Below are positions 5,401 to 7,900 of a stretch of 7,900 bases of DNA, one piece after another; the stretch's first letter is position 1; each line of letters begins with the position of its first letter. The notes beneath the pieces are model-generated. The model saw only the letters and a list, made by a program, of their open reading frames with translations. It had not been told where the DNA came from and searched no databases. Source of the stretch: JBAYGJ01 sp041666685 (GTDB taxonomy: Bacteria > Patescibacteriota > Patescibacteriia > UBA10025 > JAHIVO01); contig JBAYGJ010000040.1 in NCBI GenBank assembly GCA_041666685.1, positions 1 through 7,900 of the forward strand, read 5' to 3'. Both the position numbers and the translations under genes were made by a program.

Positions 5401-5718
5401 CTATTTGGTATTTTGCGGCTCCGCTAAAACGGTTTTCCTATTTTTGATCAACAGCCAGAGCCCTACCAGTCCGGGCAGAATGCTGATAATATAAAAATCG
5501 ACAGGAATTACGGTATAGGACATGACGCATCCGCACAGGTCGCATGGGACGCATACTTTATGCTCTTCAATGAGTGAACGGATACCGGATCCCAGTGTAG
5601 TGCCGACCGACGGGCATGTACCGCAGTATGCGGTCTCCAGATACAGGCTCTGAATATAGATGATGCCTGCTACAGACAGGCCGATGAGTAGCAAGCCAAT
5701 GATTATTCGTTTATTCAT
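5401..5718 (-). CDS. Small two-helix membrane protein with Cys-rich outer loop
   Basis: The 105-residue protein has helices at about 5-25 and 75-91. The loop between them (26-74) holds all six cysteines, as CGTC (32-35) and a C-x2-C-x2-C-x-C cluster (56, 59, 62, 64), plus His53. By the positive-inside rule (NKR at the N-terminus, KNRK at 92-95) both ends are cytoplasmic and the loop faces outside, where such cysteines may form disulfides, bind a metal or act in thiol exchange. The length and topology recall small thiol-redox membrane proteins, but there is no thioredoxin fold or VKOR/DsbB signature that I can identify. A GAGGG lies 11 bases before the ATG, a rather long spacing. The lipoprotein gene follows after 28 bases. 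Confidence 0.8.
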   Translation of the reverse strand: MNKRIIIGLLLIGLSVAGIIYIQSLYLETAYCGTCPSVGTTLGSGIRSLIEEHKVCVPCDLCGCVMSYTVIPVDFYIISILPGLVGLWLLIKNRKTVLAEPQNTK

Positions 5719-5832
5719 AAATTTATTTTCCCTCTTTTCCGGAAAAAACGCAATCCTGTCTGAAACAAATAAACCAAAGGGGCAAACAGAAAATCGCCTG
5801 CCTGACTTCTTGCCGGTGCTTTTTCATCATTT

Positions 5833-5863
5833 AAAAAAGATCCCCATCCCCGGAGGATCTTTA
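5833..5863 (-). terminator. Rho-independent terminator abutting the stop codon of the orphan gene
   Basis: AAAGATCC (5862-5855) pairs perfectly with GGATCTTT (5843-5836), followed by a T tract (5838-5833). The stem begins right after the TGA stop at 5866-5864. Confidence 0.8.
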
Positions 5864-6175
5864 TCAGCTGGTCTCGTAGATAGAAGGATCATAGAGCGGC
5901 GCGTCGGGATTGTCATGCTGGAACTGCCGTCCCGCATAAAAGCCGATCCACATCAGTATTGACGGAAAGGGAGCGCGCGGTGTCAGTGTTTCAGTTGGGC
6001 AGTGTTCCTGGAAATACCTTCCTTCCTCAAAACTGAGCTCCAGGAGTAATAAGCCTCCTTTTTTCCTTTTGCTGTTTGGCTGTGGCTCAGCCAGGATTTG
6101 TTCCACTTCTTCTAGCATCGCTGGGTCATGTTCTGCCGCCCAGGACTTGATCGCCTCGTGGTGTGTAAAGGGCAT
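5864..6175 (-). CDS. Small orphan protein, family unknown
   Basis: The 103-residue protein starts MPFTHHEAIKSWAAEHD and has a helical first third (residues 5-29, HEAIKSWAAEHDPAMLEEVE), a basic linker (SKRKKGG, 35-41), and a strand-helix segment ending in an aromatic-rich part (ILMWIGFYAGRQFQHDNPDAP, split around residue 82). It has one cysteine, no signal peptide and no clear membrane helix. I recognise no family. The start at 6175 is fixed by GGAGG (6188-6184) eight bases upstream; the reading frame extends nine codons further to an upstream ATG that would lie across this site. Its own promoter and a perfect terminator make it a single-gene unit and support that it is real. Confidence 0.75.
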   Translation of the reverse strand: MPFTHHEAIKSWAAEHDPAMLEEVEQILAEPQPNSKRKKGGLLLLELSFEEGRYFQEHCPTETLTPRAPFPSILMWIGFYAGRQFQHDNPDAPLYDPSIYETS

Positions 6176-6209
6176 CTCGATTACCTCCGGCTTTTTTCTC
6201 AATTAAGGC

Positions 6210-6239
6210 AATCTACCATGATCATCACACCACGGTCAA
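6210..6239 (-). promoter_or_regulatory. Promoter of the 103-residue orphan gene
   Basis: TTGACC (6239-6234), 18 bp, TAGATT (6215-6210). Transcription would begin near 6203, about 28 bases before the start codon. Confidence 0.55.
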
Positions 6240-6288
6240 GAACGGTGGAGCACACACCCCTCCTATCAACACAATATCCTCGAGGAGG

Positions 6289-6310
6289 AGTCGAAGGGCT
6301 TCCCCGCGCC
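6289..6310. repeat. Partial third copy of the flanking repeat
   Basis: This stretch (AGTCGAAGGGCTTCCCCG and on) matches the end of the right-hand repeat copy and the bases beyond it (7197-7219) with one missing base and one substitution. It lies 19 bases before the complete left copy, so the repeats were arranged in tandem before or apart from the toxin-antitoxin cassette. Confidence 0.65.
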
Positions 6311-6329
6311 TCTCTTCCCTTCTTTCGTT

Positions 6330-6391
6330 CCCCCTCTCCCATTCCCGTCTAGACCCTGAGCGCAGTCCCGAAGGGACGGAGTCGAAGGGCC
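6330..6391. repeat. Direct repeat, left copy (62 bp, REP-like)
   Basis: It matches 7147-7208 at 60 of 62 positions with no gap. It consists of a pyrimidine tract (CCCCCTCTCCCATTCCC), GTCTAGACCCTGAG, a perfect hairpin GTCCC-GAA-GGGAC (6365-6377) and GTCGAAGGGCC. The CCCT...AGGG ends allow a longer imperfect stem. Related CCCTTCGACT...AGGG palindromes are known as widespread REP-like interspersed elements in bacteria. The two copies bracket the toxin-antitoxin genes. Confidence 0.9.
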
Positions 6392-6408
6392 ACCCATATA
6401 AAAAATCA

Positions 6409-6837
6409 TCACAACTCCTTTACATACGACTTGAAAAACTTCTCAATGGCGGACACGACTTCATCTTTCAATCGCGAATTGCTCTCCGCCACCCACACGG
6501 CAAAGTTGTACAGCTCCTTGGTATCCACCTGCAACCATTTGTCATTCTTATGCAATAAAACAAACACGCTGGTCATGGCGATACGCTTATTGCCATTCTG
6601 GAATGGATGATTCTTCACCATCAAATAGAACATCATCGCCACTTTACCCAGCAAGCCCTGATATAATGATTTCTTGCTGAATTTCTGGAACGGCATGGCC
6701 AGGCAACTTTCCAGCTTGCCAGGATACCGTGTGGAGAAATCCGGTATAGGTTCATTGAACGTCAAATGCTCCTGCGCCAGCTTATGGGCCAGGTATTCGA
6801 CTTCGGCAACGGTCAATGTGGCCATGGCTTTAGGCAT
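6409..6837 (-). CDS. doc: Fic/Doc family toxin (death-on-curing type)
   Basis: The 142-residue protein carries the Fic core motif HPFQNGNKR (residues 77-85), the Doc-type version (HxFx[D/N]xNKR) of the Fic loop, on the usual all-helical scaffold, and its length fits Doc. Doc from phage P1 phosphorylates and inactivates the elongation factor EF-Tu; other Fic proteins add AMP. The usual acidic residue at the fifth motif position, which helps hold magnesium, is Asn81 here, as occurs in part of this family, so activity is inferred, not certain. The start ATG at 6837 overlaps the antitoxin gene by eight bases; an ATG at 6825, four bases after the antitoxin stop, is an alternative. Either layout suggests translational coupling. 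No antitoxin motif (inhibitory helix) is present in the toxin itself, so the partner gene should provide neutralisation. Confidence 0.88.
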   Translation of the reverse strand: MPKAMATLTVAEVEYLAHKLAQEHLTFNEPIPDFSTRYPGKLESCLAMPFQKFSKKSLYQGLLGKVAMMFYLMVKNHPFQNGNKRIAMTSVFVLLHKNDKWLQVDTKELYNFAVWVAESNSRLKDEVVSAIEKFFKSYVKEL

Positions 6838-7084
6838 TGCCTAACAGTTTAATGGTCTCGCCGTATTCCTTGATGGTCTTCTTCACTGCCTGATCAATCT
6901 CATGCTTATCCGCCGCCCCCAGCGTTTTTTTCTGGTGGATATCCAGGTCTTCTTTGGCAATGATAAAATTCCGACCCACTTTTTTGGCCTTGATATCTCC
7001 TTTCTTGATTTTCTTGAAAACCGCAATCCGGCTGATACCCAGCTCCTTAGCCGCCTCTGCAGTAGATATATATTGTTTATCCAT
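6830..7084 (-). CDS. HTH antitoxin of the Doc module
   Basis: The 84-residue protein has an excisionase/MerR-type winged helix at residues 5-49 (STAEAAKELGISRIAVFKKI, then GDIKAKKVGRNFIIAKEDL), a short linker, and a charged helix at 60-82 (KHEIDQAVKKTIKEYGETIK) ending LLGNA. In such pairs the N-terminal domain binds the operator and the C-terminal helix covers the toxin's active site. That division is known for antitoxins in general and inferred here. The ATG at 7084 has a modest AAGGAT ribosome binding site 11 bases ahead. Upstream lie a strong promoter and three 10-bp half-sites that the protein probably recognises. The gene precedes and overlaps the toxin gene, the usual antitoxin-first order. 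Confidence 0.85.
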   Translation of the reverse strand: MDKQYISTAEAAKELGISRIAVFKKIKKGDIKAKKVGRNFIIAKEDLDIHQKKTLGAADKHEIDQAVKKTIKEYGETIKLLGNA

Positions 7085-7100
7085 AGTATTATTGATCCTT

Positions 7101-7138
7101 TGTTAACCTACATCTATAGGTTAACATATGTTAACCTA
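7101..7138 (-). promoter_or_regulatory. Operator of the antitoxin-toxin operon (three half-sites)
   Basis: The half-site TGTTAACCTA occurs at 7101-7110 and 7129-7138, and inverted at 7117-7126. The latter two form a perfect 22-bp palindrome (7117-7138); the first two form a second inverted repeat with a six-base spacer. The palindrome covers the -10 box and part of the spacer of the promoter, so binding of the antitoxin would block transcription. Confidence 0.8.
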
Positions 7139-7146
7139 CGTGTCAA
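7118..7146 (-). promoter_or_regulatory. Promoter of the antitoxin-toxin operon
   Basis: Perfect TTGACA (7146-7141), 17 bp, TAACCT (7123-7118), placing the start of transcription near 7111. The -35 box ends exactly where the right-hand direct repeat begins (7147). Confidence 0.7.
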
Positions 7147-7208
7147 CCCCCTCTCCCATTCCCGTCTAGACCCTGAGTGCAGTCCCGAAGGGACGTAGTC
7201 GAAGGGCC
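7147..7208. repeat. Direct repeat, right copy (62 bp, REP-like)
   Basis: This is the partner of 6330-6391, in the same orientation. It differs at two positions (T for C in GAGTGC, T for G in CGTAG) and keeps the GTCCC-GAA-GGGAC hairpin (7182-7194). The similarity to the partial copy at 6289-6310 extends past its right end to 7219. Confidence 0.9.
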
Positions 7209-7250
7209 TTCCCCACGCCCCTCCCTCAACACTTGTCATTTTTGATTGTC

Positions 7251-7321
7251 GCGCACCCACAGCGGGTTGCGCTCACGGAATATTAAAATTCCTCCCACCG
7301 CACCCCGCTGTGGGTGCGGTG
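7251..7321. repeat. Nested inverted repeats (two hairpins or one long stem)
   Basis: A 15-bp perfect inverted repeat (7252-7266 with 7304-7318, arms CGCACCCACAGCGGG) spans 37 bases. Each arm also folds on its own: the left as GCGCACCC/GGGTTGCGC (7251-7273, one bulge), the right as a perfect 10-bp stem CACCGCACCC/GGGTGCGGTG (7296-7321) with a six-base loop. The layout resembles paired, opposed REP units (BIME). There is no T tract, so it is not an intrinsic terminator. Confidence 0.75.
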
Positions 7322-7327
7322 TCCCAT

Positions 7328-7356
7328 TTGACAGTAATTTAACGCTATGTTAAACT
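7328..7356 (+). promoter_or_regulatory. Promoter of the AT-richer orphan gene
   Basis: Perfect TTGACA (7328-7333), 17 bp, TAAACT (7351-7356). Start of transcription would be near 7363 with a leader of about 50 nt. The -35 box lies only seven bases after the hairpin pair. Confidence 0.7.
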
Positions 7357-7412
7357 TCTTTGATTTATACACCAAACAAAAAAACATAGCTCTTTGAAAG
7401 AAGGTGAGTGAA

Positions 7413-7754
7413 ATGACAATCACTGTATCAAAAACATTAAGCGGAGAATCTCCAATTGGAATGATCTCCATGAAATTCGACAATCTTCCAACTGAAACAG
7501 CGCAAGCATTAATGGCTGAATTGTTTGATGGAATGCCGGCGTCTACCACCGTATATACGGACAAAGGTAATTCCACTGAACGTCACGATATCACTTGGAC
7601 TGTCAAAAAAAACGTAATCATGATAAAAATTGATTACACTATCAGTCACAATTATGGTCACCAAGAGTGCAAGAGTGAACTTCGGTCACAAGCATTGGTT
7701 GACCTGAACACTATTGCTGATACACTCAAAACAGCCTTCTCGGTCTTTGCCTAA
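7413..7754 (+). CDS. Orphan cytoplasmic protein, family unknown
   Basis: The 113-residue protein has no signal peptide or membrane helix. It seems to start with strands (MTITVSKTLSGESPIGMISM), continue with a helix (ETAQALMAELFDG, about 30-42), further strands (DITWTVKKNVIMIKIDYTI, about 60-78) and end in a helix (LVDLNTIADTLKTAF). One cysteine is present. No family is recognised. The ATG at 7413 is preceded by AAGGTGAG; a GTG three codons earlier lies inside that site and is unlikely. Promoter, ribosome binding site and terminator are all good, so the gene is probably expressed. Its codons are visibly richer in A and T than those of the neighbours, and it sits between a hairpin pair and a tRNA, which may mean recent acquisition. 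Confidence 0.8.
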   Translation: MTITVSKTLSGESPIGMISMKFDNLPTETAQALMAELFDGMPASTTVYTDKGNSTERHDITWTVKKNVIMIKIDYTISHNYGHQECKSELRSQALVDLNTIADTLKTAFSVFA

Positions 7755-7765
7755 GAGGAGGTTAA

Positions 7766-7795
7766 GTGACTATCCCCAGTCCCACAAAGTTCTGA
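7766..7795 (+). CDS. Possible 9-residue leaderlike peptide ORF
   Basis: Right after the orphan gene's stop is a strong GAGGAGG, then four bases, then GTG and a nine-codon frame (MTIPSPTKF if GTG is read as Met) ending in TGA within the terminator stem. The ribosome binding site is better than most in this window. It may be a remnant or chance. Confidence 0.2.
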   Translation: MTIPSPTKF

Positions 7796-7817
7796 ACAGT
7801 AAATTCGGAACTTTTTT
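7786..7817 (+). terminator. Rho-independent terminator of the orphan gene
   Basis: AAAGTTCTGA (7786-7795) pairs with TCGGAACTTT (7805-7814) over ten positions with one G-T wobble, loop of nine bases, followed by a T tract to 7817. Confidence 0.8.
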
Positions 7818-7866
7818 ATTTAAATCAATTTCACATCCCCTATCTCATCATTTCGCAGTAGCTCAA

Positions 7867-7900
7867 TGCCAAGAAGAGGACTCGAACTTCCAACCTCCCA
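7867..7900 (-). tRNA. 3' half of a tRNA, cut by window edge
   Basis: On the minus strand the end of the window reads TGGG, AGGTT, GGAAG, the T-loop TTCGAGT, CCTCT, TCTTGGC and A. This is the order of anticodon-stem 3' strand, variable region, T arm, acceptor 3' strand and discriminator base. The T-loop motif GTTCGAGTC fits the universal pattern exactly. The T stem has one G-T pair and one A-C mismatch. No CCA is encoded; the sequence continues TTG. The 5' half, which should begin GCCAAGA, and the anticodon lie outside the window, so the amino acid cannot be told; the GCC start and A discriminator would suit a leucine tRNA if the variable region is in fact the end of a long arm. Confidence 0.65.

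Noticed and set aside
5735..5750. TTTTCCGGAAAA palindrome upstream of the Cys-rich membrane protein gene
   Set aside because: Six-base arms of mostly A and T with no loop; no clear promoter nearby to which it could be an operator, so no role is claimed.
6330..7208. CRISPR array
   Set aside because: Only two full and one partial repeat copies exist, spaced by 755 bp of coding sequence and by 19 bp; there are no regular spacers and no cas genes.
6330..7208. Composite transposon or insertion sequence around the toxin-antitoxin genes
   Set aside because: No transposase gene lies inside, and the repeats are direct with internal hairpins but without terminal inverted repeats or target duplications.
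7786..7817. Bidirectional terminator that would also end the tRNA transcript
   Set aside because: On the minus strand the stem is followed by only TTTG, too short a T tract; no terminator for the tRNA is visible.

Overview
The window looks like chromosomal DNA of a small-genome, uncultivated bacterium. A Patescibacteria/CPR-type lineage is my best guess, but it is an inference from gene style: short orphan exported proteins, a YgjP-type metallopeptidase and a compact HTH-antitoxin/Doc pair. No taxonomic marker gene is present. TGA serves as an ordinary stop in several genes, so the recoded UGA of Gracilibacteria/SR1 is unlikely. Sigma70-type promoters (TTGACA/TATAAT) and rho-independent terminators are easy to see, so transcription units can be drawn with some confidence.

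Layout. Positions 1-300 (minus) hold the first 100 residues of a DUF1801 protein cut by the window edge. Positions 330-593 (minus) hold a segment with its own promoter, terminator and long-range base pairing, probably an unrecognised structured RNA. Positions 645-2938 (minus) hold a YgjP-like zinc metallopeptidase, a lipoprotein, an acidic orphan protein and a single-pass membrane protein with a DUF4214-like motif. Positions 3011-4820 (plus) hold an eight-helix membrane protein, two terminators bracketing a possible small RNA, and a secreted protein driven by a promoter with perfect -35 and -10 boxes. Positions 4825-6239 (minus) hold a lipoprotein with a GN-rich linker, a Cys-rich two-helix membrane protein that is probably cotranscribed with it, and a separate orphan. 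Positions 6286-7219 hold a Doc-type toxin and HTH antitoxin lying exactly between two 62-bp direct repeats (60/62 identical), with part of a third copy next to the first. Positions 7252-7321 hold a nested pair of hairpins. Positions 7328-7817 (plus) are an isolated, AT-richer orphan gene with its own promoter and terminator. The window ends in the 3' half of a tRNA on the minus strand.

How it works together. The toxin-antitoxin pair is the only clear functional system. Its promoter is covered by three copies of a 10-bp half-site, as expected for autorepression. Six of the eleven complete protein genes encode products that are exported, lipidated or membrane-embedded, and none of these six matches a family I can name with certainty, so this is an accessory cell-surface region. 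The repeats, toxin-antitoxin cassette, hairpins and tRNA at the right-hand side suggest a plastic segment, but I see no transposase or integrase.
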